This document shows, piece after piece, positions 53,571-64,000 of a stretch of DNA of 64,000 nucleotides. The stretch is taken from positions 8,959,205 to 9,023,204 of the forward strand of contig NC_045138.2 of the NCBI RefSeq assembly GCF_008831285.2, read 5' to 3'. The stretch comes from Nymphaea colorata. Its lineage: Eukaryota > Streptophyta > Magnoliopsida > Nymphaeales > Nymphaeaceae. Both the position numbers and the translations under genes were made by a program. The notes under the pieces were generated by a model. It worked only from the letters and a program-made list of their open reading frames with translations, was not told the origin of the DNA and searched no databases. Within the stretch, counting starts at the first letter, position 1. Every line of letters begins with the position of its first letter.

Positions 53571-55574
53571 CTAGTGACTTGTTGAGACGACGATCAGACC
53601 ATGAAGAGTCTTCCACTGCTTCATTTCCAACAGATAGTTGTGCAGGAACAAGCCAATCCTGCAAACAAAATCAAGTTTGTTTTAGTGAATCGCTCTAATT
53701 TTGTGATCTGGTCAAGGTCAGATACTTTGTATCTCAGTGGCAAATTGAAGCTTGAATACGTGATTGGAGATATCTCTAAACCTAACAAGAACGACTCATT
53801 GTTTCAACCAATCACTTAGTGATATCATGGTTGATTAACTCCATGAAGTCAAAAAATTGCTCAAGGTTTTTATTTTGCTGATATTGTGGCACAAATATGG
53901 AAGAAAACAAGAGCTCTCGACAACGAGAAAAATGACACTGTTTGCATGCTTCAGCTCTCTCAAAATCTTTGAAGCATTGGGAAAGAGTCTCAATCATTCA
54001 GTGAACACCTTGGAGAGATGCAAGGTATGTGGGTTGCACCTGATTACTTGGTTAACATGTCAGAAAGTTTCACATCTAAAGAAAAACATCGAGAGCAGCT
54101 GAAAATATTTAAACTTCTTGCTAGTCTCGGCCTTGAATATGTGACAACAGGGAGCCAAATTCTTATATCTCCTAAATTATTGACTTTTTTCTATTGTTTG
54201 TTCTTTATTATTGAGAAATGAATCGTGAAAAAGGGTTGCGAACTCTACTGGCACTAGTAAAGAATGAGCCAAGGGAGATAAGATGGACTTTCTTGCTATT
54301 GACAAAGGCACCAACTGCACTAGATGGAAAAATCGAGCTAAGAGATATTGCTCCCACTACAAAAAGGGAGGCCATACTCATGAAAGATGCTGGGAGCTCT
54401 ATGGGAAACCTCAAAATATAAGGAAATCTACAGACAAGAAGGATACCAGGCCCATCACGTCCATGGCTAAAACCAACCAGTGATAAATCTGATTCTAATT
54501 ACATCTGTGCTGCCATCATCCTTGAAAACATCAGTGAGCTTTTTCAAGGGATGAAGATTAATCAGAGTGGCGTGGCTGCCTCAGCTCATTCTTAGCATTT
54601 TTGGTGCTAGTGATCATATGACTATAAAAAAAAATGTTAGATGCATACTTTTCAAACAATCTGATTAACCTGTGACTATTATTAATGGAACCTCCATAAA
54701 AATTAGTAGCATGGGAAAAATAATATTTTTTTAGCATGATCATACTTCTGATGTTCTGTATATGCCATATCTTGCCTCTAAGCTACTCTCAATGTCTAAA
54801 ATTAAGATACTTAATTTGCTAAGTTGTATTCACTAATGTGATCATTCATGACTTGAAGACGAAGAGGACAATTGGTAAGGGGTGCTTAAGGGATGACCTA
54901 TACATTGTGCAACCCAACTCCTTGGCCTTGGTGACTAGAATGTGGTTGAATGGAGAATTGTGACACAAAAGACTAGGCAATGCATCTAATCGGGCATTGT
55001 CTATATTGATCCCCGATCTATATTTTGATGATTATTTGTGTGAGATTTGCAACTTTGCCAAAATGTCTAGACTTCGAAAATAAGTCTGTTACTCCCTTTG
55101 ATCTTGTGGACTTTGATGTTTGGTGCCCAACAATCATAGTCTTATATTCTAATTGTTGTTCGTATGTGACATTCATAGATGATTTCTATAAAGTGATTTT
55201 GATTTATTTATTAAAAAGCAAAGATGAAGTGCTTCATAAATTCCATGATTTCTAACAAAATGGTGGAAACTAAGTTTGGTGTAAAAATTAAGCCGTTGAG
55301 GATGGATGGATAATGAAACAGAATTCAAGAATTCAAGAACCACTGGTTTGAGCAGTTTGAGAGAGAACATGGTTTAGTTTATCAATTCACGTGCATTGGT
55401 ACTCCCCAACAAAATGTGGAAGCCACAAAAAATCACCATTTACTTGAAACCATTATGTCTCTTGTACTCCCCAACAAAAAATCACCATTTACTTGAAACC
55501 ATTATGTCTCTTGTTTCAAATGAATGTCTCAAAAAGAGTTTGGAGAGATGTTGTCATGATAGCATGTTATATTA
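53571..55574 (+). pseudogene. Element I: gag to integrase, heavily decayed, split by a TIR transposon
   Basis: Gag starts at 53601 (MKSLPLLHFQQIVVQEQANP, FVIWSRSDTLYLSGKLKLEY). The zinc knuckle near 54340-54400 reads YCSHYKKGGHTHERCWELYG, in which Tyr replaces the second Cys. GAG-pre-integrase is near 54950 (HKRLGNASNRALSILIPDLY). Integrase relics follow (FDLVDFDVWCP, YVTFIDDFYKVILIYLLKSK). There are many stops and a local duplication near 55390-55520. The frame is cut at ACYI by the TIR element and continues at 62012 as NNRDP. Confidence 0.8.
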
Positions 55575-56200
55575 AAGGTCGTTTGATGGCCACAGGACAC
55601 GCGTGTCCTATTTAATCAATCTTTCTATCAAATGGCGTCCACAGTACAAGACGGACAAGATGGACAACTGAACAGGAATATAAAATACCCCTGTTCCAAG
55701 CTGTTCCGAGCTGACCCTTGGAACAACGTGGAACAAGACACTCGTCTCCCACCCTTTCTCATTCTCTCGTTCTCCTGCCCCTTTCTCCTTCTCTCTTTTG
55801 AGTCTCCTCCTCGCGTTCTCCTCCTCCTTTCTCCTTCTCTCATTCTCCTTCGTCTCTCCCCCTTCTCTCTTCTAAGTCTCCTTCTCGCCCATTGCTCTAA
55901 GCTCCCTTGATCTCTCTGTTGCTCTCTTCCTCCATTCCATCAATCGATGGGGTCTTGCTTCCTCCATTCCATCGACTACGAGTCGTGCAATCACCTTCGT
56001 TGCTACGAGGAGCTCCATCGTTGCGGTGAATAACTTTTCCAAGTGAGATCCCATTTCTCTTGTTTTCTCTCTCGCTCCCTCTCTCTATTTGTCTCTGATT
56101 TGCATAACTAGGGTTTTTGCTCATTTGCATCGATTTGGGGTTCATTTTCCTCTCTTTCTATTGTTGTCTCTCTTCCTTCCTCCCTGTGTCAAGAACAGTT

Positions 56201-56248
<48 letters not shown>
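56201..56248. repeat. (CT)n microsatellite
   Basis: About 23 CT dinucleotides with one TT interruption. Confidence 0.95.
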
Positions 56249-56251
<3 letters not shown>

Positions 56252-56539
56252 ACACCGTGGGTGGGAGGATTAGGCTTCAGAAAATGGAGCCTATGAGGTA
56301 TGATCTTTTACTCTCGTTCTACAAATGCAATTCATCAAATTTCAGTTCTGTTGTACGTTTTTTTGCATGTTTCAATGCATGATGATGGTTTTCGAAGGAG
56401 TCTAAAAGGAAATCTAAACCTGAACCGTCTTCAGAGCCGTGATAGAACCCCTCAAGCATCCCCAAATGAACCAAAACATCCTTTGATTATTAGGAATTTG
56501 TTCACTAGATATTGGATTTTGTTTGTGAAATGGACTCCG

Positions 56540-59500
56540 AACAAACCATGAAGCCCAGTGAGCCTTGTAAAGAAGAGACAGCAAAAGGCAACAGAACAGA
56601 AACATAGCTCAAATATGAAGGGAACACTGAAAGAATTGTGTCTCGCGCAAATGAATTGAACCTCCAAAAAGAATATATACAACATCGTTACAGAGGAGCA
56701 AAGGGAGAAATTAGTTACAAAACTGTTACAAGGATGCGGTGAAGGATATTTCAGCAACCACTTGAAAGAGACGTCTCTACAGATATTTACAACGGAATTT
56801 AGAAAAGGGAATCATCAATTGTGTAGAATTGATGACTAGTACTTTTGCAACTTCATAATTCATTAGTGTTGTCGATTATTGTTCCTTTTCTTTAGTAAGG
56901 GTAACTGTCTTTAACACCCCATCCTCAAACTGGGCATATGGATCACAGAGGCCAAGTTTGCCTTTCAAGAAGAGAAACTGATCCAAGCTAATGGATTTGG
57001 TGAACATGTCAGCAACTTGATACTGGGATGACACAAATCTGGTCTCGATCGTTCTGTTCCTCACTAGATCTCTCACTATATGGCAATCTAGTTCCACATG
57101 CTTGGTTCATTCATGCTTCACTGGATTGGCAGCCATCTGCAACGCTGACTTGCTGTCACTGAAGACCAGGACTGAGTCTAAGTGTTGCACTGTGAGATCT
57201 GCTAGTATGTACGTCAGCCACAAGATTTCACAGCAAACATTAGCCATGGCACGATACTCTGCTTCGGCGGATGATCGTGACACAATAGGCTATTTTTTTG
57301 ATTTCCATGAAATCAAGCTACCACCGAAGAAGACGCAGTAACCTGAAACTGAGCGTCTAGTATCCCTGCAGGCTGCCCAGTCGGCATCACAATATGCTTT
57401 CAACTCATAGTTACAGTTTTGAGAAAACAATAAGCCTTGCCCAGGATTTTTCTTCAGATATCATAACACATTCATGGCTGAGTCCAGATGTGCTGTAGTT
57501 GGTTGCTGCATGTGTCTACTGAAGACATGGACAAAAAACATAATGTTTGGACGAGTTATTGTGAGGTAAATCAGCTTACCAACCAACCAGCGATAAGTGG
57601 TTGCATTCTTCAATGGCTGCCCATCAGTTGCTGACAGGTTGAGTCGATATTCCATTGGGGTTTCCATGGGCTTTGCGCCTAGTAGTCCGGCTTCATCTAA
57701 CAAGTCACATGTATACTTGCGCTGAGTGAGGAGAATGCCCTGTTTTGTACGAGTGAGTTCAAGACCTAAAAAATACTTCAAATCTCCTAGATCCTTCATC
57801 TTGAAGCAATTGCTCAAGTAATCTTTGAAGTTTTGAATACCCTCCAGGTTGTTGCCACAGATGATCAAGTCGTCCACATACGCCAGCACAGCTATCAACA
57901 CATTTCCAGATGTGAGTGTGAACAGGGAATAATCAGCTCTGGACTGGTTGAAACCATAGGACACAATTGCATCAGAAAGTTTCACAAACCAACAACGGGG
58001 TGACTGCTTCAGTCCATAAATGGACTTATTTAATTTGCAGACCATCTTGTTATCACATTCTTCATAGCCAGGTGGGAGTGCCATATAAATCTCTTCCTCC
58101 AGACTTCCATTTAAGAATGCGTTGTAAACATCCATTTGACGGATGAACCAGTTCTTTTTGGCTGCGACCGCAATCAGACATCGGACTGTGACGAGCTTTG
58201 CGACTGGTGCATAGGTTTCTTGATAATCTAGTCCCTCAGTTTGAGCAAATCCCTTAGCCACTAGTCTGGCCTTAAACCTCTCAACTTCGCCACTGGCTTT
58301 ATACTTGATGCGGTAAATCCATCTGCAGGGTATAGGCTTCACATTGGGCGGAGGAGCAACAAGCGTCCAGGTTTTGTTTTCTTCCAATGCATCGATTTCT
58401 AACTGCATTGCCTTCCTCCAGTTTGGATCCTGCTCAGCTTCACTAAATGAAGTAGGCTCAGTGTGTTTTGAGATATTCAACAAGAAGGATTTATGAGGTT
58501 GGGAAAAGGAGTTGAAAGAGAGAGCTTGAGAAAGGGGATACCTGGTGACCTCTTTCCTTCTCAACAGCGACGGGTCTGATGATCCTTGAGTGGCCATGTT
58601 ACAGTAAAAGTCCTTCAACAGTACTGAGGGTTGGCTTTTGCGAGTTGATCTTCTCAAGCGAGGAGGAGGAACCTGTGGCATCGGTTCAGTCGGTGGGTCA
58701 AGTTCAGTAACAGTTGTTTGTTGTATTACAGGGTTTGGCAGATTTGTGGCATCAATTTTTTCACTAACAGTTGGCAAATTGAGTTGGGAAGGTGTGCGCT
58801 CTGCTTCTTCATGAACAGGACTGTCAAGGGGAGTTATTGAAGGAATGTTTTCTGAAACGTTATATTCATCAAACATGAAGGACAACACAAACGGAGATGA
58901 TTCATGACTCAGCAGTTTGAAGGGAAACAACTTTTCATTGAAGATTACATCACGGCTTGTGAATATTCTTTGGTTCTCAAGGCTGTAGATTTTGTAGGCG
59001 TTTTGTCCAAAAGGATACCCCAGAAATATGCACCTTTCAGCTCTGTGGTCAAATTTGTGTTAGGGTTTTAGGTTGGTAGCAAAGCAAAGACAACCGAAGA
59101 CGCGTAGGTGAGCAAGAGACGGTTTTTTGCCAAACATCATTTCATATGGAGTTCTATTTTGTAGGCTTGCTAAAGGCGTCCTGTTTATCAGGTAAGTGGC
59201 AGTGAGGACACATTCATCCCAAAACGTTATTGGCAGTCCAGATTGAATTTTCAGGGCTCTCGCCACATTTAGTATGTGCCGATGCTTTCTCTCTACAACC
59301 CCGTTTTGCTGAGGAGTGTAGGTGCAGGTGTGTTGATGGTCAATTCCATGCTCCAACAGAAGTTTTTTCATTTCGTCAGAGAAGAACTCTGCACCATTGT
59401 CGGTTTTCACCTTAATGACATTGTGATGGTATTGTCTTTCAGCTAGAGCAATGAAATTTTTCAAGTGCAGGTAAGTTTCGCTTTTGAACTTCATTAGGTA

Positions 59501-60807
59501 GATCCAAACAGACCTGGTGTAGTCGTCGACGATGGATAACAAGTAATGGGCACCTGAGAATGAAGCTTTCGAATAAGGTCCCCAAATGTCGCAGTGAAGA
59601 AGTTCAAGAGGAGCAACAGAATGCACTTTATTGGATTCAAACGAAAGTCTAGACTGTTTAGACAACTTGCAGACATCACAAAAACTGTTTGATTGTTTGA
59701 TGTTTATATCATATTCAGAAAACAAGACATTTTTGGTTGGTGAAGGATGTCATAATCTAATATGCCACAGATCTGTCGGGTCATGGTTGCAGTTCAGGAT
59801 TGAGGCTGTTGGTTGTGTCGATGAGAACTTGTAGATGTAAAGGCCACCTCGCAGTTCAGCCAGACCAATCGTTGTCTTGAAGGTCGGGTCCTGCAAGTAG
59901 CAACAAGTAGAAGTGAAACAGAGATGGTAATCAGTTTGGTTCAACAACTTACTGACAGAAATAAGGTTGAAGTGAAAATCAGGTATGTAGTAGACATTTT
60001 TGAGAACTAGATCAGATGACAGAACTACTTGTCCAACGTGCGACGCTTGGACGATTCGATTATCGGGGAGTTTAATAGGAAAAGGAATTGAAAGGCGTGT
60101 AACTTCAGACATGTTGAACAAGGAAGATGACAAGTGGTGACTTGCACCACTGTCGACAATCCATGTGCAAGGAGATAAAGATGACAGACCTGCGAACGAG
60201 GTAAGTGGTGTTGATCGGTCCTTGAGTATTTGCTTCAGTTGTAAAAACTCTTCAACAGTGAAAGCAAGAGCAAGTTCCTTACCGGAGTCATTTGATTGGG
60301 TATTGGAAGTTGCAGCGATGAAGGCAGTTTTGCTTTGGTCACCACTGTTTGGCTTTGGCACTTTATCTCCTTTGATCCTCCCTTCTCTAAAGTTTGGAGG
60401 GTATCCATTCAGTTTGAAGCAGCGCTCTCTGGAATGACCTGTAATATTGCAGTGGTTGCAAAAGTATGTTGGCTTCTTACCACTTCGATTTCTGAAGTTG
60501 CGATTGTCATAACTAGCAGAGAGGCTGATGTGATCGTTTGAGGGAGGTTGCATTCTTGCCTCCCTTTGCTTTTCTTCCTGAAGAATCAACGAGTAGACTT
60601 GCTCATTGGTTCATGGGGAAGATTCTGATAGTGAATTGCATGAGTCATTCCCATAGTTGTTATAGTTGTATAAATTCTGCAAGCACCCCTTCCAGTAGTT
60701 GCTGTGACCCATTGAAAACAGTTATCAAATCGGACCCAGTATGCCTCTTCAATCTTTTGAATAGCCCAACAACTAGTCAAACCTCCATTAGCATAACACA
60801 AGCATAA
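56540..60807 (-). mobile_element. Ty1/copia element J, degenerate, inside the TIR transposon
   Basis: The minus-strand copia body runs from gag (about 60589) to RNase H (about 56930). The purine-rich GAGGATGGGG and a TGTTAAAG LTR start at 56918 mark the 3' end, with the LTR probably reaching to about 56540. No 5' LTR or PBS is recognised above 60.6 kb, so the outer limits are approximate. Confidence 0.8.
56930..60589 (-). pseudogene. gag-pol of element J
   Basis: In order on the minus strand: gag linker VYSLILQEEKQREARM, zinc knuckle CNHCNITGHSRERC (about 60470-60420), protease IVDSGASHHLSSS (about 60155), and an LWHIRL pre-integrase fragment. Integrase has LLHCDIWGPYSKASFSGAHY, KVKTDNGAEFFSDEM and NGVVERKHRH. 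RT has RWIYRIKYKASGEVERFKAR, RQMDVYNAFLNGSLEEEIYM and YVDDLIICGNN. RNase H has YCDADWAACRDTRRSVSG and AEAEYRAMANVC. Lesions are a frameshift near 59740, a stop and frameshift near 59060-58930, TAA near 57460, a stop in SWKSKK*PIVSRSS near 57285 and a stop before TKHVELD near 57105. Confidence 0.9.
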
Positions 60808-62011
60808 CAGTTAACACAGAAGTGCGGGAGAACGTCAATAATGCCTCTGTCTGTACTGCCAGTAAGTTACTGCCATCCATTTCTTGCTGCTGTTGAGCAG
60901 TAAAACTGCAGAACCTTGAGGAGTTTTAGTTTATGTATTTCAAGTCATCGTTAGCACATGGAGTGGGGTCCACTCATGGCATCATCCCGAATGGTTGGCC
61001 TTCTATTGGTGGGAGGGAAGTTTGCCTGCAAATCCTCTCATGTTGGAAGAAGGGAGGAAGTGGCAGTCTATGGTTTCAAGCAAAAAGACTGCATTTTCAT
61101 CGCTTAAGTGAGAAGCTCAAGAGGAGAATTGGCTGTTGGAGTAGATTCAGTGTGAGCAACTGTTTCATAGGGTTGTCTGTGCTAAAATTGTCTCTGTTGA
61201 GCACGTTGGAGGTGGATGCAAGAATGTCAGTGTATTGTATTCAAATTGCATGAATCTTTTTGTCATATTTCATTCATTGGACTGTTCGCATACTTTGAAT
61301 TTAATTGGCAGTTGAAAAAGTTTATACACATTTGAGTCTAACTTCCAAATTTAAATTCGAATCTGATCAGACTACTATAGTTAAGTTCACAACTTATCAA
61401 ATATGAATTGCATTATATATGATTTTATTAACAAGACTTTCATATTATGTATGTACATATTGACGATATTAATGATTATTATTCGTTAGAATATTCATTT
61501 AAGAAGGAATTTGAATTTGATTATTTCTTAAATTTGGAACATGTCCCATTTCTTAATTGGATTATGATTTTTTTTTTTTTACATCCAAACCTAATTTGTT
61601 TAAGAAGTTTGATTGGTTAATTAGATATCTGATCTGAATCTAGATCCATTGACATATCCCAATTTACATTAGATTGACATAAATAAAACAACAAAGTATT
61701 AGGTATTGGAGACAAATTTATAATTTATCTTTCATAATTATAATTGGATTTGTTTATTATGAGAACAAACGTCAGACATAATTATAATTAGATTTGTTTA
61801 TTATGTGAACAAACATTAGATAGGACAGACAGAACAGACAAAATAGACTTATGTAAAACAAACACCAGACAAAAAGAACGTAGTGTTCTGTTCCTAAAAT
61901 AATCAAACGGTGGACATAGAACATCATTGTCTATGAGGACAAGACAGTAGTGTAATAGACAAGATGTTGTGTCTGTCATGTCCCAATGGACAACAATCAA
62001 ACGACCTCTTA

Positions 62012-62190
62012 ATAACCGTGACCCATGAAGACGGTGAAATGAGAAGTCTCCTCTAAAAGTACTTTTGAGAAGAAAAATCAAGATTGATCACATGAAAATG
62101 TTTGGGTGCATGACGTACATGAAGAATCAAGGAGCTAAATTAAGTGACAGAGTAAAAAAATGAATGTTAATGGTATACTCTTCATAAAAA
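62012..62190 (+). pseudogene. Element I: integrase end after the TIR transposon
   Basis: Reads NNRDP, then after frameshifts LRRKIKIDHMKMFGCMTYMK and NQGAKLSDRVKK, matching the copia integrase tail (KP.IDH.R.FGC.AYV...G.KLSERAKKC.FLGYS). Similarity stops near 62190. No RT or 3' LTR of I is found in the window. Confidence 0.75.
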
Positions 62191-62241
62191 ATATCATATC
62201 ATTGTTATGCTATTGAATCAAATCTCCTTTATGTACTACTA

Positions 62242-62385
62242 AGCGAATCAAATGTATCAAATTATAGACTTGCTCACTTAGCGAATCAAATATATCAAAT
62301 TATAGACTCACTCACTTAAAAGCAACACCATAACATCATGTTACATTATAGACTCACTCACTTAAGCGAATCAAACTTTTAAGTC
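62242..62385. repeat. 38-bp tandem repeats
   Basis: Units 62242-62279 and 62280-62317 differ at about three positions (agcgaatcaaat.tatcaaat...ctcactt). A partial third copy lies at 62343-62385 after a 25-bp spacer. Confidence 0.85.
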
Positions 62386-62409
62386 AAGCTTATATGAGTC
62401 GAGGACGAG

Positions 62410-62712
62410 TTACCCAACTTGTTGAACAGCCCTAGACTGCTTTGGTACTACTAACGCTGCTTTGCGAGTAATTCCCATGTAAGCCAGCATGTGCACAGAT
62501 CCACCCTTTGTTTGGGAAAAGGGAGTAAGATAGTTATGTAGTATGATGAATAAAATATATCTAGGGAAATCAAATGATCTGCCCAAAATATTGTACTCAC
62601 TTTTGACACCACCGTCACTTTTAATGCTTGAAAATTGCAAAATGATAGACATGGAGAAAAAGATTGTCAAAGTCCGAAGTACTACGTTATTTGAGATTTT
62701 TAAATCGTTCAT
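62410..62712 (-). other. Unassigned open frame (100 codons)
   Basis: Minus strand frame including KSEYNILGRSFDFPR and GGSVHMLAYMGITRKAALVV, PKQSRAVQQVG. The sequence has a protein-like composition, but I do not recognise a family. Intron-like T-rich sequence lies between the two segments (FPRYILFIILHNYLTPFSQ). It may be a decayed exon pair or chance. Confidence 0.25.
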
Positions 62713-62890
62713 TTAGATTAGTCAGAAATTGGGAATGGCAGAATGGACCATACAATCCAATCTACTACGGATTTAAGTTATTTTCCAAACTTATAAATTT
62801 TGGATGTTCTTATCTTATTTGCTAAATTAGATAAAAAAAAAAAAGCTGACTTGAAGGCAAACAATACCATATTAAATGTTGGAAATAAGC

Positions 62891-63250
62891 TGGGCATCGG
62901 GCCGACCAGCCCGGCCCGATAAAGAGTCGGGCCCGGGCTGGCCTGGCCCGATAAAGAGTCAGGCCCGGGCTGGCCCAACATCTAATACTCAGGCCAGGAA
63001 TGGCACGATTACATTAAAAACATATTTTTAATATAAAATAATACAAAAAATAATTAATTATAATAAAATATTATAAATATGTATACATTAATAAAAAATT
63101 AAAAAATAATTATCGGGTCCAATCTTGGCTTATCGGCCCGGCCCGAGAATGAGTCGGGCCGGCCCGGGTCTCGTTTTTTCGGGCCCGGGCCCAGGCTCGA
63201 GTCGGGTCGAGTACCAGGTACCCAACGGCGGCCCGACCCGATGCCCTGGC
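62891..63250. repeat. GC-rich inverted-repeat element (hAT-MITE-like)
   Basis: Left end ctgggcatcgggccg and right end, reverse-complemented, cagggcatcgggtcggg are imperfect inverted termini about 360 bp apart. Inside, gggcccgggctggcc-type words recur on both sides of an AT-rich core. No target duplication is certain. Confidence 0.4.
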
Positions 63251-63274
63251 TAAGTTAGAAACCCAAACACAAAA

Positions 63275-63295
63275 GCTCTCTCTCTCTCTCTCTCT

Positions 63296-63349
<54 letters not shown>
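63275..63349. repeat. (TC)n then (TA)n microsatellite
   Basis: About 11 TC dinucleotides followed by about 25 TA dinucleotides, then acacacacg. Confidence 0.95.
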
Positions 63350-63351
<2 letters not shown>

Positions 63352-63424
63352 CACACACGTAAAAGAAGTGAACCATGACTCTAGGATATCTTTGTCAAAT
63401 GGACAGCTGATCATAAGATAGAAG

Positions 63425-64000
63425 GGCTTACCGGTGTCGGGCAATGGCACTAGAGGCAGCCTCCAGGCCCTCCCTCTCTTTCCCAAACTTTTTTTCCCTC
63501 TCATTCGTTAAAGAAAAATGGGTGGAACTCCACCCATGTTCACCGTGGCCACCCGTCGCCTCACCGGCTGCCTGCCGGAGAGAAGCTGGGCAGTGGTGGT
63601 GGCGGCTAAGATGGGTGGAGTTTTCAAATATGGGAGGAAGTTGGGGATCAGGGAGGCGGTCTATGGCACCATTCCCCATCACCGGCGGGACCGCTGGGCC
63701 TCTGTCGGGATGGTAGAGGCCTGGCGGGTCCATCGGCATCAGGGAATAGTGCCGGCGGCCGCCATTGTGGATGAGATGGGAGTGGGTGGGATGGAGGAGT
63801 TGGGAAAGGGAGGGAGGGAGGGGATGATAGGTGGCCAATTTCTGTTTCATGTTCTGAAGGCATCTATTTTTTGTGCTACAAAAAACAAGTTGAAGCATAT
63901 CATGAGCATCATCTCGAGGCACCTAGGGGATAGAGGGAAGAGGTGGAAGCTTTGGCTCTTTTGTTGGGCAATGGGATGAGATTCTCCTCCTCTTGCTCAC
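63425..64000. other. GC-richer terminal stretch, no assigned gene
   Basis: Overlapping open frames exist on both strands (for example plus 63518-63979 and minus 63922-63428), as expected in GC-rich DNA. None matches a family I know. It could be the edge of a host gene outside the window. Confidence 0.3.

Larger units (their letters stand above)
55575..62008. mobile_element. PIF/Harbinger-like TIR transposon, target duplication TTA, carrying copia J
   Basis: The ends are AAGGTCGTTTGAT at 55575 and, reverse-complemented, GAGGTCGTTTGAT ending at 62008: 12 of 13 bases match. TTA flanks both sides (55572-55574 and 62009-62011). Removing the element and one TTA restores the copia integrase reading ACYINNRDP (compare ACYLINRMP). 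The 3-bp TTA duplication and the GTCGTTTG-type end suit PIF/Harbinger. No transposase is seen in its own sequence (about 55588-56540 and 61260-62008), so it is non-autonomous. Confidence 0.8.

Noticed and set aside
63428-63979. Overlapping 150-164-codon frames on both strands at the right edge
   Set aside because: Mutually overlapping frames in GC-rich DNA without recognisable motifs. Neither can be preferred.
1-64000. CRISPR arrays, bacterial defence systems, operons, rRNA genes
   Set aside because: None present. The repeats are microsatellites, LTRs or local duplications, and the gene content is plant nuclear. TGGTATCAGAGCC sites are retroelement primer binding sites, not tRNA genes.

Overview
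This window is nuclear DNA from a seed plant, almost certainly an angiosperm with a retrotransposon-rich genome. Two plant gene families are recognisable: an acyl-activating enzyme of the AAE17/18 clade and a cellulose-synthase-like C (CSLC) glucan synthase fragment. Most of the rest is Ty1/copia LTR retrotransposons, several nested inside one another. There are no bacterial operons, CRISPR arrays, rRNA genes or convincing tRNA genes. The species cannot be named from the sequence.

The one plausible host gene runs on the minus strand. Five exons at 46048-45774, 29984-29855, 29495-29236, 29073-28872 and 16430-16390 join in perfect phase, with GT/AG borders, into about 302 codons of an AAE17/18-type enzyme. 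Its introns are 15.8 kb, 359 bp, 162 bp, 12.4 kb and at least 16.4 kb, and the gene leaves the window at its left edge. Nearly all the mobile DNA left of 45.8 kb therefore lies in introns 1, 4 and 5.

Layout: 1-1993, degenerate copia element K with its 3' LTR. 2280-3238, repeat fragments and the first part of a CSLC pseudogene. 3239-13805, copia A (target duplication GTTTC), which splits the CSLC exon and holds inverted fragment C (5196-6621) and copia B (7865-13124, CATAG). 13806-14327, rest of the CSLC fragment. 14626-14908, a lone LTR (H). 16732-27499, copia D (AAGAG), holding intact copia F (20750-26096, minus strand, CTTAA, identical LTRs, about 1440-codon ORF). 27657-27935, a solo LTR of family K (TAAAT). 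31358-41455, copia E (ATCAC), holding intact copia G (34962-40405, minus strand, GGGAG, LTRs differing only in a GA run, about 1438-codon ORF). 41463-42830, an older copia relic. 44950-45310, an LTR remnant with a duplicated promoter.

Right of the gene (46-64 kb): a possible TIR element, two same-direction copia LTRs (48377 and 53238) around a long non-coding AT-rich stretch, then copia element I. The integrase region of I is split by a PIF/Harbinger-like TIR transposon (55575-62008, target duplication TTA), which itself carries minus-strand copia J. The last 2 kb is repetitive with no recognised gene.

The most notable signal is regulatory. The LTRs of families B, D and E carry a palindrome just upstream of the TATA box, built from inverted copies of CCCAACGGCTA. 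This fits the plant M-phase-specific activator (MSA) consensus YCYAACGGYYA bound by MYB3R factors, and suggests that these retrotransposons may be transcribed at G2/M.
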